Shown one piece after another: positions 50,678 through 59,902 of a stretch of DNA of 64,000 bases. Each line of letters starts with the position of its first letter. Position 1 is the stretch's first letter. Source of the stretch: an uncultured Bacteroidales bacterium (lineage in GTDB: Bacteria; Bacteroidota; Bacteroidia; Bacteroidales; Paludibacteraceae); contig CACXCA010000015.1 in assembly GCA_902766045.1 (NCBI GenBank), positions 124,001 to 188,000 of the forward strand. Direction: 5' to 3'. A program made the position numbers and the translations under genes. A model generated the notes under the pieces. That model did no database searches. It was not told the origin of the DNA and saw only the letters and a list, made by a program, of their open reading frames with translations.

Positions 50678-53026
50678 TTACCCCTTCCGATGTAATCGAT
50701 AATAGTCTCTCTCCTTCATTTTCACCTGATACTCCATCTCGATACGGTCATCTGACTTGTTTCCTTGATATGAGAAACATACCGTCACTTCATTTTCCTG
50801 TTCATCTACATTTCGAATGGCTACTTTTAACGATTCTCCTACCGCCAACAATTTGGGTTCCTGCAAATAACTCTGGAAAGAGTTCTGCGTCTCATCATAA
50901 AAATAGGAGGCATTCTTCAAATAAAACTCTGGCATGAAAGCAATTCTCGACAAGGAAGGCAACTCAACTCGTATTCCTTTCTTAAACACCCCTGTCACCA
51001 CCGCACGGAAGAATCCATCCGATTTATAATTGAGATATTCCAATTGTCTGCGAGATACCATCACACTTTCAATCTCATTCGACAACAATTCCATCCGATT
51101 GCATTGTTTGCAGATAATTTTCAGACACTCAACATCCGTAAAGGTCTCTCCTTTCAGATATCTTTTCAAAAGATACTGATTCATCAAATCAGCGTAATGA
51201 TGAAGTGGTGACAATGATTTGGAATATGCATCCAACGCATAGATATAATGTCTTTCATATTGAGTCGAATAATAGGTTCCGCTCAACAAAGAATCAACTA
51301 GATACTTACGCATGATTGGATATTTTGCATTCTTATCCTTCGAACTCTCTTTGGATTCGGAAAGGAATCTCTGCATATTCTCCAGAACTGATTGTTCGAT
51401 ATTATACCGGAAGCCATAATCTGCAATATGATCAGCCACCTGATTAATACTCGATTTTTTAGGCTCTGATATGTTACAATATATAAAAGGATGATTAGCT
51501 AGGTCACCCAAACCAACTACATATTCGGATATCATTCTGTTTGCAAGAAGCGTCATTTCACGATCCATCATGATAGCATCTACAGAGCGGTCTTTATACA
51601 CGCCTATAGCTCTACTATTGTCATCCAGTATGAAATTCAACTTTTGCTGTTCTACCAATATGGCACCGTTTTTCTCTCTCTGTTCACATAGCAACTGTGC
51701 AACTTGCTTCATGCTCTGAAGAGAGTCTTTCAATTCATGCTCCTGCTTATCCTCCAAGATATCACATACCTCATTATAGGTAAAGGCTGCATCCGACTTT
51801 ATTATTGAATTTTTTATCTCATATTCGGTCACATTACCCTGATTGTCTATATTCAGTCGAATTGAAACAGCTAATCTTTTCTCTCCAGGCAGCAAAGCAC
51901 ATATCTGATCACACAATGTCATCGGCAACATAGGAATCACGCCTCCAATCATATTGATTGTATTTCCTCTCCTATAGGCTTCCTTCCCTATTTCATTTTC
52001 CAGATTGACATAATGAGCAACATCCGTCACATGTACATAAACCGTCCACCCCTGCGTACCATGAGCCTCAACAGAATAAGCTCTTTCATAACGTTGATCA
52101 TTTCTTGGCATCAACGTGAATGTTGGCAAAGAACGTAGATCAGCCCGGTCTTCATCTTCTCTATCAGAGAAATTTTTTATTTCTTCTACCTCTTTTTTAA
52201 CCAAATACTGGAAAGAAAGAGGCACAGCATATTGTTGAGACACATACCGGAAATCAACCTCACGTGTATCCTCACTCCTCATCACTTTAACCAAACTTCC
52301 CGTTGGATATTTATCATCATGATCCCAATCATTCAGGCTAACCAACACGTATTGTCCATCAGGGAGTTGATCCGACTTGCATTCCGATAAATAAACATCA
52401 TACGACATCAATCCCTGATTGATGGTCGCATAATAACGCTTGCCCTTCTTCTTTATTCTACCTAAGACCTGCTTGCATCCACGTTTTATCACCCGCAAAA
52501 TTTGCACGCGCTGACGAGCTGAGTAAGACGGTAATATCATTGCCTTCACATAGTCCCCTTCCAAAGCATTGTTAAGATACTCTTCTTGAACTAGTATAGG
52601 ATGATCCTCTTCATCTGGCATCACTGCCCATATACCATCTCTTAACAGAACCAACTCTCCATAAAATCCATTCTCTTCAACATTTAACTTGTACTCATCC
52701 GTATCTGGACACCTTAAGTACCCCACATCCACCAAAGAATGTAGGACTCTCTCTATGGAATCTTCTTCGACTTCATCACTATCCTCAACATCTATCCCCT
52801 TCTCAATCTGATTCACATGCAAAACGCGTGTCATGTTTTTCTGAAAAACAGACACAATATACCTTCTAATACGATAATCTATACCATGAGACAAATTTTC
52901 TTCTTCCTTCTCTTCTTCGTCCATGTCATATATATGACTCGAAATCCCCCTCATAAAATTTTCTTTTTTTCCTTGATTATCATTATTCAAGCTATCACCA
53001 TCACAAAATATGTTCATTACCTTCAT
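50678..53026 (-). CDS. Catalytically degenerate RNase II/R-family protein
   Basis: About 782 residues from the ATG at 53026. The fold of RNase R is readable: cold-shock-like regions, then the RNB core with HVTDVAHYVNLENEI (for the usual H-I-A-D-V-S-H-Y-V), YRRGNTINMIGGVIPMLP, SLSPLHHYADLMNQYLLKRY (for S-P-I-R-R-Y-x-D-L) and a C-terminal S1 domain (FRAVVTGVFKKGIRVELPS). But the catalytic segment that should read T-I-D-x-x-D-A-x-D-F-D-D-A is TLMPRNDQRYERAYSVEA near residues 307-324, so the conserved aspartates are gone, and the catalytic arginine region is also changed. A non-nuclease RNA-binding role, as in fungal Ssd1, is inferred. Confidence 0.8.
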   Translation of the reverse strand: MKVMNIFCDGDSLNNDNQGKKENFMRGISSHIYDMDEEEKEEENLSHGIDYRIRRYIVSVFQKNMTRVLHVNQIEKGIDVEDSDEVEEDSIERVLHSLVDVGYLRCPDTDEYKLNVEENGFYGELVLLRDGIWAVMPDEEDHPILVQEEYLNNALEGDYVKAMILPSYSARQRVQILRVIKRGCKQVLGRIKKKGKRYYATINQGLMSYDVYLSECKSDQLPDGQYVLVSLNDWDHDDKYPTGSLVKVMRSEDTREVDFRYVSQQYAVPLSFQYLVKKEVEEIKNFSDREDEDRADLRSLPTFTLMPRNDQRYERAYSVEAHGTQGWTVYVHVTDVAHYVNLENEIGKEAYRRGNTINMIGGVIPMLPMTLCDQICALLPGEKRLAVSIRLNIDNQGNVTEYEIKNSIIKSDAAFTYNEVCDILEDKQEHELKDSLQSMKQVAQLLCEQREKNGAILVEQQKLNFILDDNSRAIGVYKDRSVDAIMMDREMTLLANRMISEYVVGLGDLANHPFIYCNISEPKKSSINQVADHIADYGFRYNIEQSVLENMQRFLSESKESSKDKNAKYPIMRKYLVDSLLSGTYYSTQYERHYIYALDAYSKSLSPLHHYADLMNQYLLKRYLKGETFTDVECLKIICKQCNRMELLSNEIESVMVSRRQLEYLNYKSDGFFRAVVTGVFKKGIRVELPSLSRIAFMPEFYLKNASYFYDETQNSFQSYLQEPKLLAVGESLKVAIRNVDEQENEVTVCFSYQGNKSDDRIEMEYQVKMKERDYYRLHRKG

Positions 53027-53105
53027 TCCAAACAAACGTCAAAAGAATAATATACTCTACTATAATCATGTTTCAAAAAGTAACATACCTTCGACACTTG
53101 CCTTG

Positions 53106-53113
53106 CAAAAATA
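53106..53113 (-). promoter_or_regulatory. -7 element for the RNase R-like gene
   Basis: Minus-strand TATTTTTG matches TAnnTTTG about 80 bases upstream of the ATG at 53026. Upstream TTTTG is only 14 bases away, so the -33 match is uncertain. Confidence 0.4.
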
Positions 53114-53317
53114 CTAATTTAAAACGACAAAAGTAAGTTTGATAAATGTAAAATTCTATCGATCACCTTATCATCTTTACTTATCAGCGAAAATTTATGC
53201 CATTTTATCATCAAAAAAACAAGTTAATATGCATTGTTTTAAAACCATACTATTTGTAATTATAAAGGTTTTTGCGAAATTTGCACCCTAATTAAAATGC
53301 ATCTTAATTGAACAAAT

Positions 53318-54001
53318 ATGAAAAGACAATTTTTCACATTTCTTATAATCGCAATGATTCCAATCATTCAAGTCTGGTCACAATGTGACAGCGTCGGTCA
53401 TTTTAACTTCGTTGCTACCGCAGGTGTCGGAGTAGCACACCTCAGACTAAATGAAAACGAATCATACGACAACGGTCGCTCCATCGTACACATGCAAATC
53501 AGCGCATTGGCAGACTACACCGTGTTCCAAAACTTTTTTGTTGAAAGCGGACTCTCTTTTCAACACAAAGGATGGAAAAGAAATCACACGGGCTATACCG
53601 ACTGGGAGAAAAACACATACCATCTATTCTACATTCAAATCCCCATGACCGCCAATTACAAGATTCCGATCGAAAAAGTATGGTTAACTCCACAAATAGG
53701 TCCCTACATAGGAATCGCCGCCGGTGGCAACTATACACGAGAAGGAATTGAGACATCCATAGATTCTGAGATCAACCACTATAATTTCCACGAGAAACTT
53801 TTCTCTCACTACAATCGAAACAAATACCGAAAGTTTGATTGTGGTCTAGGCATTGCTGTCAACGTCCTATGGCTCAAGAAATTTCGTGCCGGTATGGGCT
53901 ATGACATCGGATTTGTCAATCTTCGAAAAAAGATAAACGGCCAGCGGATTGCTTCAAAAAACGGTGCATTCTCCATTCAATTTGGATACTACATCAAATA
54001 A
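53318..54001 (+). CDS. Outer-membrane beta-barrel protein (PorT/OMP_b-brl family)
   Basis: A 227-residue exported protein. Signal peptide FFTFLIIAMIPIIQVWSQ, then alternating aromatic and polar strands of an eight-stranded barrel (FNFVATAGVGVAHLRLNE, ADYTVFQNFFVESGLSFQ, FYIQIPMTANYKIPIEKV, WLTPQIGPYIGIAAGGNY, NGAFSIQFGYYIK). The pattern fits the PorT/OMP beta-barrel family of Bacteroidota. Function unknown; may be a small pore or structural protein. Convergent with the lamin-tail gene; they share the hairpin at 54005-54027. Confidence 0.8.
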   Translation: MKRQFFTFLIIAMIPIIQVWSQCDSVGHFNFVATAGVGVAHLRLNENESYDNGRSIVHMQISALADYTVFQNFFVESGLSFQHKGWKRNHTGYTDWEKNTYHLFYIQIPMTANYKIPIEKVWLTPQIGPYIGIAAGGNYTREGIETSIDSEINHYNFHEKLFSHYNRNKYRKFDCGLGIAVNVLWLKKFRAGMGYDIGFVNLRKKINGQRIASKNGAFSIQFGYYIK

Positions 54002-54004
54002 AGA

Positions 54005-54027
54005 AAGGGCTGAGCTATTCAGCCCTT
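54005..54027. terminator. Bidirectional terminator between convergent genes
   Basis: AAGGGCTGA and TCAGCCCTT form a perfect 9-bp stem with loop GCTAT, 4 bases after the 54001 stop and 17 before the 54044 stop. Followed by CCCATTAAAAAAAC on the plus strand and T-rich sequence on the other. Confidence 0.65.
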
Positions 54028-54043
54028 CCCATTAAAAAAACAT

Positions 54044-55801
54044 CTACCTGGAAAGTAATACAACAAAAGAATCTTTTATCATCCTTCCCATTGTTCCTTG
54101 TATAGCCTCAAAACGTATGATATAAGGTGCCACTTTTAACACCTCGCCTTTATCATTTCGTCCGTCCCAATCTATCACGCCTTCCATAGGCAAAGAGAGA
54201 TTGTTAAGGATGGTTCTCACACAAACTCCTTTTAGGTCGTACACCTTCACCGTTGCCAAATAGTTGGTCGTCTCAAGAACAAACCTCAAATGAAAATTCC
54301 CATCTCCATCATAAAAAGGATAACACACCTCATTCGCAGACAACAGAACTGAGGCATCACCTTTGCTACTATGTCCGTCTCCTCCTGAGAGATATCCAGG
54401 TGTAGCATAGCCATTCGTAGCAACCGAAGATCCCCATTCGTCACCCGAAAGAGCTATTCTCTCCAACGAAACGCCCTTCCCCTTATTAGGGACACTCTCC
54501 GCATGCATGGCGTTCTCGTAATAAAAATTATCAACAATCAGAGAATCCTTTGAACGAAACAAGACAATTGCACCTGTTTCATTTCTCAACGACGGGAAAC
54601 TGGACATCTCTATAAAGTTTTCGACAACCGACTGATAAATGGAAGTAACACCTTCTATATTATTAGTCAACACCTTCACCTCACCAGGGAAAATCAAACA
54701 AGGCTGTGTGCTGATCTTCTTAGCCGAATAAAGAGAGGAATCAGCAGCCTTTCGGGTGGAGAATTTCAACTCCGACAGATCCAACACCTTATCACTACGA
54801 TTGTATATCTCCACAAACTCACTGCCTTGTCCGCTTGGAACAAACAACACTTCCGTAAAGAGAATATCCCTTTGTTCAATCTCATCTATATGAGCAAATG
54901 GCACGACTGTATCATGAGCCTTATTTCCTATACAATCACGAATATCAGACAACTGCAGTTCATAACGTTTTCCCTTTTCCATGGACTCATTCAAGGTGAT
55001 GGACAATTTCGTATGAGCATTGTTCCATGTCTCCGTATAATCCAACGGAGGTGTTACCGATAGCTTGAGGTAATCCTCATTAACCCATTCCGAAAAAGTA
55101 GCAATCAACAATGTATCAGAATAGGAAACAGAAGAAATAAACGGAGCTTCCTTATCCTTTTCTCCCGCGCCATCTATCACTATATCATCAAACACGATGT
55201 TTGATGCATTCGTTTTGGTGTATTTACAATACAATCCTGAAAAAGAAGAGGTTAAATAGGTGGAATCCACAACCGAAAATTCCTCTGTAAACTGCTTCTC
55301 TCCATCAAGTTTCGAATAGACTTTCCATTCGGCCGTTTTGCTTCTTAACACCTTAATACTCAAATTCACTGAAGAGGTGTCCAGCCTTCCCTTCTCACTC
55401 TCTGCTATTTTTTTTGAAGAGGTACCCTTCATTCTGTACAATAAAATCTGTTTGTCAGAATTACCGATTTGTAGATAATACCCACTTAATGCATCATTTA
55501 ACACAGGGCTGTCACTCGACAGGAAAAAGCGGACGTAATTACTACCAGAAGGTTTAAACTTCAACTGAGTATGCATCTCCCACGTAGCATCTTCCATCGA
55601 AGTTGAATAGGTTGACAGATAAGCCGAGCCCGTATGGTCCTCATCAGAAAGATGTAAGGAGCCATCCTCGACACTAAATTTTGAGGGTTCACCACTCCAT
55701 GAAGAAGAGAGCGTTTGACTTGAAAAATGCTCATCAATTTGAGCACAAGCAACTGTAGTGAAAAAGATTCCCACAAAAACAGATAAAATTCTTTGGTTCA
55801 T
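54044..55801 (-). CDS. Secreted lamin-tail-domain protein
   Basis: A 585-residue exported protein. Signal peptide (ILSVFVGIFFTTVACA), a lectin/LamG-like N-terminal part (ATWEMHTQLKFKPSGSNYVR), a bacterial Ig-like module (LLIATFSEWVNEDYLKLSVT), then a lamin-tail domain around residues 300-440 (ILFTEVLFVPSGQGSEFVEI with LSELKFSTRKAADSSLYSAK) and a C-terminal FlgD-like Ig module (ATVKVYDLKGVCVRTILNNL, GVIDWDGRNDKGEVLKVAPY). Lamin-tail domains are common in secreted nucleases and surface proteins of Bacteroidota; no nuclease domain is visible here. Possibly attached to the outer surface. Confidence 0.78.
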   Translation of the reverse strand: MNQRILSVFVGIFFTTVACAQIDEHFSSQTLSSSWSGEPSKFSVEDGSLHLSDEDHTGSAYLSTYSTSMEDATWEMHTQLKFKPSGSNYVRFFLSSDSPVLNDALSGYYLQIGNSDKQILLYRMKGTSSKKIAESEKGRLDTSSVNLSIKVLRSKTAEWKVYSKLDGEKQFTEEFSVVDSTYLTSSFSGLYCKYTKTNASNIVFDDIVIDGAGEKDKEAPFISSVSYSDTLLIATFSEWVNEDYLKLSVTPPLDYTETWNNAHTKLSITLNESMEKGKRYELQLSDIRDCIGNKAHDTVVPFAHIDEIEQRDILFTEVLFVPSGQGSEFVEIYNRSDKVLDLSELKFSTRKAADSSLYSAKKISTQPCLIFPGEVKVLTNNIEGVTSIYQSVVENFIEMSSFPSLRNETGAIVLFRSKDSLIVDNFYYENAMHAESVPNKGKGVSLERIALSGDEWGSSVATNGYATPGYLSGGDGHSSKGDASVLLSANEVCYPFYDGDGNFHLRFVLETTNYLATVKVYDLKGVCVRTILNNLSLPMEGVIDWDGRNDKGEVLKVAPYIIRFEAIQGTMGRMIKDSFVVLLSR

Positions 55802-55827
55802 TATACAAATTTTTATTTGTTATAAAC

Positions 55828-55835
55828 TATCTTTG
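55828..55835 (+). promoter_or_regulatory. -7 element for asd
   Basis: TATCTTTG matches TAnnTTTG about 77 bases upstream of the asd ATG. Confidence 0.45.
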
Positions 55836-55911
55836 CACAGGCATCGCAAAATTAATAGAAAAAAACGATTAGCCGACAATATTTGTAAATATTTTTCAAA
55901 ATTTTTAAATA

Positions 55912-56922
55912 ATGAGAGTAGCAATTGTTGGAACAAGCGGAGCAGTAGGACAAGAGTTCTTACGTGTCTTAGCCGAAAGAAATTTCCCATTAGATGATCT
56001 TGTTCTTTTCGGATCATCCAGAAGTGCAGGACAAGTTTATGAGTTTAAAGGAAAGAAATACACAGTAAAAGAGTTGAAACACAATGATGATTTCAAAGGT
56101 GTGGATATCGCCTTTACTTCTGCCGGTGCTGGTATTTCCAAGGAATTTGCTGCAGACATCACCAAATATGGCGCAGTAATGATTGACAACTCAAGTGCAT
56201 TCCGTATGGATGATGATGTACCTTTAGTAGTTCCTGAATGCAATGCGGCTGATGCGCTCAACCGTCCAAGAGGTATCATTGCCAATCCAAACTGTACAAC
56301 TATCATGATGGTAGTGGTTCTTCAACCATTGGAGAAATTAAGCCATATCAAACGCATTCATATCGCCAGCTATCAAGCTGCCAGCGGTGCTGGTGCTGCT
56401 GCAATGGCTGAATTGGAGCAACAATATCGTGAGGTCTTAGACAACAAACCTGTTACAGTTAACAAGTTCGCTTATCAGTTGGCTTACAATGTGATTCCTC
56501 AAATTGATGTCTTCACAGACAACGGTTATACAAAGGAAGAGATGAAGATGTTTAACGAGACAAGAAAGATCATGCACAGCGATGTGAAATGTTCTGCTAT
56601 GTGTGTTCGTGTCCCTGCTCTTCGTTCTCACTCTGAATCTGTATGGATCGAGACTGAGAGACCTTTGGAAGTGGAAGAGGCTAGAAAAGCTATCGCCTCT
56701 GCTGAGGGAATCATTCTTCAAGATGATCCTGCTAACAAAGTATATCCAATGCCTCTATTCACAGCTGGTAAAGACGAAGTATTTGTTGGTCGTATCAGAA
56801 AAGATCTTGCTAATGAGAATGGATTAACCTTCTGGTTGACAGGAGACCAAATCAAGAAAGGTGCCGCACTTAATGCCGTACAAATAGCTGAATACCTCAT
56901 CAAAGTAGGAAACGTAAAATAA
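55912..56922 (+). CDS. asd: Aspartate-semialdehyde dehydrogenase
   Basis: Asd reduces aspartyl-4-phosphate to aspartate semialdehyde for lysine/diaminopimelate, threonine and methionine. 336 residues. NADP-binding begins [20 protein letters not shown]; the catalytic Cys128 lies in [19 protein letters not shown]; the substrate-side [20 protein letters not shown] and [18 protein letters not shown] are typical. Stand-alone gene with promoter at 55828 and a strong terminator at 56936-56975. Confidence 0.97.
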   Translation: MRVAIVGTSGAVGQEFLRVLAERNFPLDDLVLFGSSRSAGQVYEFKGKKYTVKELKHNDDFKGVDIAFTSAGAGISKEFAADITKYGAVMIDNSSAFRMDDDVPLVVPECNAADALNRPRGIIANPNCTTIMMVVVLQPLEKLSHIKRIHIASYQAASGAGAAAMAELEQQYREVLDNKPVTVNKFAYQLAYNVIPQIDVFTDNGYTKEEMKMFNETRKIMHSDVKCSAMCVRVPALRSHSESVWIETERPLEVEEARKAIASAEGIILQDDPANKVYPMPLFTAGKDEVFVGRIRKDLANENGLTFWLTGDQIKKGAALNAVQIAEYLIKVGNVK

Positions 56923-56935
56923 GTAACATATCATT

Positions 56936-56975
56936 AAAAGGGTTGTATGGCACACATACAACCCTTTTGTTTTTT
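56936..56975 (+). terminator. Intrinsic terminator after asd
   Basis: AAAAGGGTTGTATG (56936-56949) and CATACAACCCTTTT (56955-56968) form a 14-bp stem with a 5-base loop, followed by GTTTTTT. The next gene's real start (56976) lies just after it, which rules out the upstream TTG at 56943. Confidence 0.88.
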
Positions 56976-58034
56976 ATGCTAAAAGTAATTTCCAATAGCC
57001 GATTCCCCTTATGTGTGCTGATTATCTTCATGCATTGCGACCCCTTGCAATTCACAAGTGGCGGAGAGTCGTTTCTAGCATATCAAACCTTCCAGCTCAT
57101 TTCTCTTGAATTTATTTTCAGATTGTGCGTGCCACTTTTTTTTATCATCTCGGGCTACTTGTTTTTCCTTACTATTGACGAATTCTCTTTCGCCACCTAT
57201 AAGAACAAGATACGTCACCGTGTATCCTCTCTGCTGATTCCTTATTTCGTCTGGAACCTCATCACGCTTCTGCTTTATTTTATCGGTTGTACGCTTTTAT
57301 TCCCTATGCCTTCGGGTAAACCCATCGTAGAATACAACATTCAAGATTTCCTTTTCTGCTTCTGGGACATGGGACGGGTAACTGGCAATCCTGAAGTAAC
57401 CGGCTTGGTTATCGACACACCACTCTGGTTCATCCGTGATCTATTCATCGTCTCTCTATTATCTCCTATTATTTATATTCTCCTAAAAAAGAGCAAAGGG
57501 ATCATCCTGCTACTACCCGCTGTCATCTGGGCAACTGAATCTTGTTCTTCGCTATATGCTCCCGGTGACCAAGCTATATTTTTCTTCTCTTTGGGGGCTT
57601 TCGGCGGCATAAAGAAATGCAATCTTCCCATCGTGTCCTCCAAAAATGCCTCACTGCTCTTGGGACTTTATATCGTATCTTCCATACTGCTTTTCTCCAC
57701 TGATCTATTCGAAACGAGATGGATCAAACACATAAATGATTTATTGGGGATAGCAACCTTCCTTGCAATCACTTCCTGTGTCACGAACCTCAATGTCACG
57801 GTTCACCCGACCCTGACGAATAGCTGTTTTTTCTTGTACGCCTACTTTCAACTCCCATTACTTCTTACGCAAAAGATAATGGTTTCCAAACTAGCGTTTC
57901 TCGGAGAGTATGGGATGTTCCTATCTTTCCTTTTATGCGGTTCCATCGTACTTTTCATGGGAATAGGAATCTATTATTTATTAAAACGTTTTGCTCCAAA
58001 GCTACTATACAACATTCTCTGTGGAGGTCGATGA
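56976..58034 (+). CDS. Acyltransferase-3 family membrane protein
   Basis: About 352 residues from the ATG at 56976. Around ten transmembrane helices. The family's N-terminal R-x(10)-H motif appears as NSRFPLCVLIIFMHCDP, followed by VPLFFIISGYLFFLTID and a second cluster near LIPYFVWNLITLLLYFIG. Such proteins transfer acetyl or other acyl groups to cell-surface sugars. The substrate is unknown. It starts immediately after the asd terminator and ends 84 bases before the ABC-F gene. Confidence 0.85.
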   Translation: MLKVISNSRFPLCVLIIFMHCDPLQFTSGGESFLAYQTFQLISLEFIFRLCVPLFFIISGYLFFLTIDEFSFATYKNKIRHRVSSLLIPYFVWNLITLLLYFIGCTLLFPMPSGKPIVEYNIQDFLFCFWDMGRVTGNPEVTGLVIDTPLWFIRDLFIVSLLSPIIYILLKKSKGIILLLPAVIWATESCSSLYAPGDQAIFFFSLGAFGGIKKCNLPIVSSKNASLLLGLYIVSSILLFSTDLFETRWIKHINDLLGIATFLAITSCVTNLNVTVHPTLTNSCFFLYAYFQLPLLLTQKIMVSKLAFLGEYGMFLSFLLCGSIVLFMGIGIYYLLKRFAPKLLYNILCGGR

Positions 58035-58077
58035 TGATATATATAGTTAACACAATCTGATTTTAAGGAATAAAAAG

Positions 58078-58085
58078 TATCTTTG
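58078..58085 (+). promoter_or_regulatory. -7 element for the ABC-F gene
   Basis: TATCTTTG matches TAnnTTTG, about 33 bases before the ATG at 58119. Confidence 0.5.
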
Positions 58086-58118
58086 TAAAAAATATCTAAT
58101 TAATACATTTGCTTATTC

Positions 58119-59891
58119 ATGGCACTGCATTATCTACAAGTCGAAAAACTAACCAAATCATTTGGTGACAATTTTTTATTCAAAAACATATCTTTCAGCC
58201 TCTTCGAGGGCCAGCACATTGCCTTAATTGCACGAAATGGTGCAGGGAAAAGCACCTTACTTAACATTATTGCAGGGAAGGAATCATACGATGAAGGGAA
58301 AATCACCTTCCGAAACGATATTCGTGTAGAGATTCTTCCTCAAGACCCCAAGTTTGATGCAGGCAAAACCGTTCTAGATATATGCAAGGAATCTGGTCAT
58401 GAGATCCAACTGAAACAGATGCTCGGAAAACTGAAAATCACCGATATGGAAATGAGAACCGACACGCTATCAGGAGGACAAGTGAAACGTATTGCATTAG
58501 CAAAAGTTCTGGCATCACAACCCGAACTACTCATATTGGATGAGCCCACCAACCACCTTGACCTAGATATGGTTGAATGGTTGGAAGACTATCTCCGGAA
58601 ATCAAGAATGGCACTGCTGATGGTCACACACGACCGTTATTTCCTCGACAGAGTATGCAGCGACATCCTAGAGATAGACCAAGAACAATTGTACTCATAC
58701 AAAGGCAATTACTCATATTATCTGGAGAAAAAACAGGAACGACAAAATGTACAGAGTGCTGAACTAGCTCACGCCAATAATTTATACCGAAAAGAGCTGG
58801 ACTGGATGCGTCGGCAACCCCAAGCTCGTGCAGGGAAAGCCCAATACAGAATAGATGCGTTCCATGAATTAGAGAAAAAAGTGAAAAGCCGACGTGAAGC
58901 AGGAAATGTTCAATTAGACGTGAAAGCGAGCTACATTGGAAATAAAATTTTCGAAGCAAAATATGTCTCCAAACAATATGATTCGTTAAAGATACTGGAT
59001 AAGTTTTACTACAATTTCAGTCGGTATGAGAAGCTGGGAATCGTGGGAAATAACGGAACGGGAAAATCAACATTTGTAAAGATGCTCATCGGAGAAGTTG
59101 CTCCCGATGAAGGATCATTCGACATCGGTGAAACCGTTCAATTTGGTTATTATAGTCAGACAGGATTGAAATTCAACGAAGGCATGAAGGTGATCGATGC
59201 CGTGAAGCAGCATGCCGAGGTTGTTCATTTAGGTGATGGACGAAAACTAACGGCCTCACAATTCCTACAATACTTCCTCTTCACTCCTGAAACCCAACAG
59301 AAATACATTTCGAAACTCAGCGGAGGCGAAAAGAGACGGCTCTATCTATGTACTATCTTAATGAAAAACCCCAATTTCCTTGTCTTAGATGAGCCAACCA
59401 ATGATCTGGATATTGTCACTCTCAACGTTCTAGAAGAATATCTTCAGAGTTTTAAAGGCTGTATTATCGTCATCTCACACGATCGTTACTTCATGGATAA
59501 AGTGGTGGATCACCTATTTGTGTTCCACGGAAACGCCAACATACAAGACTTCCCTGGAAATTACACTGAATATAGGGAATGGCGCGATATGAAAGAATAC
59601 TTTGATAAGCAAGAGAAAGAAGCCAATCAGAAACCAAAAGAAACCGCTTCCATCGAAAAAAGACAAACGGAAAGGGCAAAAAAACTAAGCTACAAAGAGA
59701 AAAAAGAATTCGAATCGCTTACCGATGAAATCGCTCAGTTAGAAGAAGAGAAGAAAAAGATTGAGACGGAACTATCTTCCGGACTACTACAAGGAACCGA
59801 ATTAATAGAAAAATCCAACCGTATCGGTAAGATAATGGAAGATTTGGAAGTGAAAGAGATGCGATGGTTGGAATTAAGTGAACTGGCATAA
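58119..59891 (+). CDS. ABC-F ATPase, Uup-like
   Basis: A 590-residue duplicated ABC-F protein without membrane segments. ABC1: Walker A ALIARNGAGKSTLLNIIAG (with Ala for the usual Gly), signature DTLSGGQVKRIALAK, Walker B LLILDEPTNHLDLDMVEWLE. ABC2: Walker A IVGNNGTGKSTFVKMLIGE, signature SKLSGGEKRRLYLC, Walker B FLVLDEPTNDLDIVTLNVLE. The linker PQARAGKAQYRIDAFHEL and a C-terminal coiled coil of about 70 residues (LTDEIAQLEEEKKKIETELS) fit Uup rather than EttA. Acts on ribosomes or on branched DNA intermediates. Confidence 0.93.
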   Translation: MALHYLQVEKLTKSFGDNFLFKNISFSLFEGQHIALIARNGAGKSTLLNIIAGKESYDEGKITFRNDIRVEILPQDPKFDAGKTVLDICKESGHEIQLKQMLGKLKITDMEMRTDTLSGGQVKRIALAKVLASQPELLILDEPTNHLDLDMVEWLEDYLRKSRMALLMVTHDRYFLDRVCSDILEIDQEQLYSYKGNYSYYLEKKQERQNVQSAELAHANNLYRKELDWMRRQPQARAGKAQYRIDAFHELEKKVKSRREAGNVQLDVKASYIGNKIFEAKYVSKQYDSLKILDKFYYNFSRYEKLGIVGNNGTGKSTFVKMLIGEVAPDEGSFDIGETVQFGYYSQTGLKFNEGMKVIDAVKQHAEVVHLGDGRKLTASQFLQYFLFTPETQQKYISKLSGGEKRRLYLCTILMKNPNFLVLDEPTNDLDIVTLNVLEEYLQSFKGCIIVISHDRYFMDKVVDHLFVFHGNANIQDFPGNYTEYREWRDMKEYFDKQEKEANQKPKETASIEKRQTERAKKLSYKEKKEFESLTDEIAQLEEEKKKIETELSSGLLQGTELIEKSNRIGKIMEDLEVKEMRWLELSELA

Positions 59892-59902
59892 TAGATAAAC
59901 AA

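Noticed and set aside
56943-56975. TTG start at 56943 for the acyltransferase-3 gene
   Set aside because: The sequence is the asd terminator hairpin and its T tract; the ATG at 56976 follows directly.
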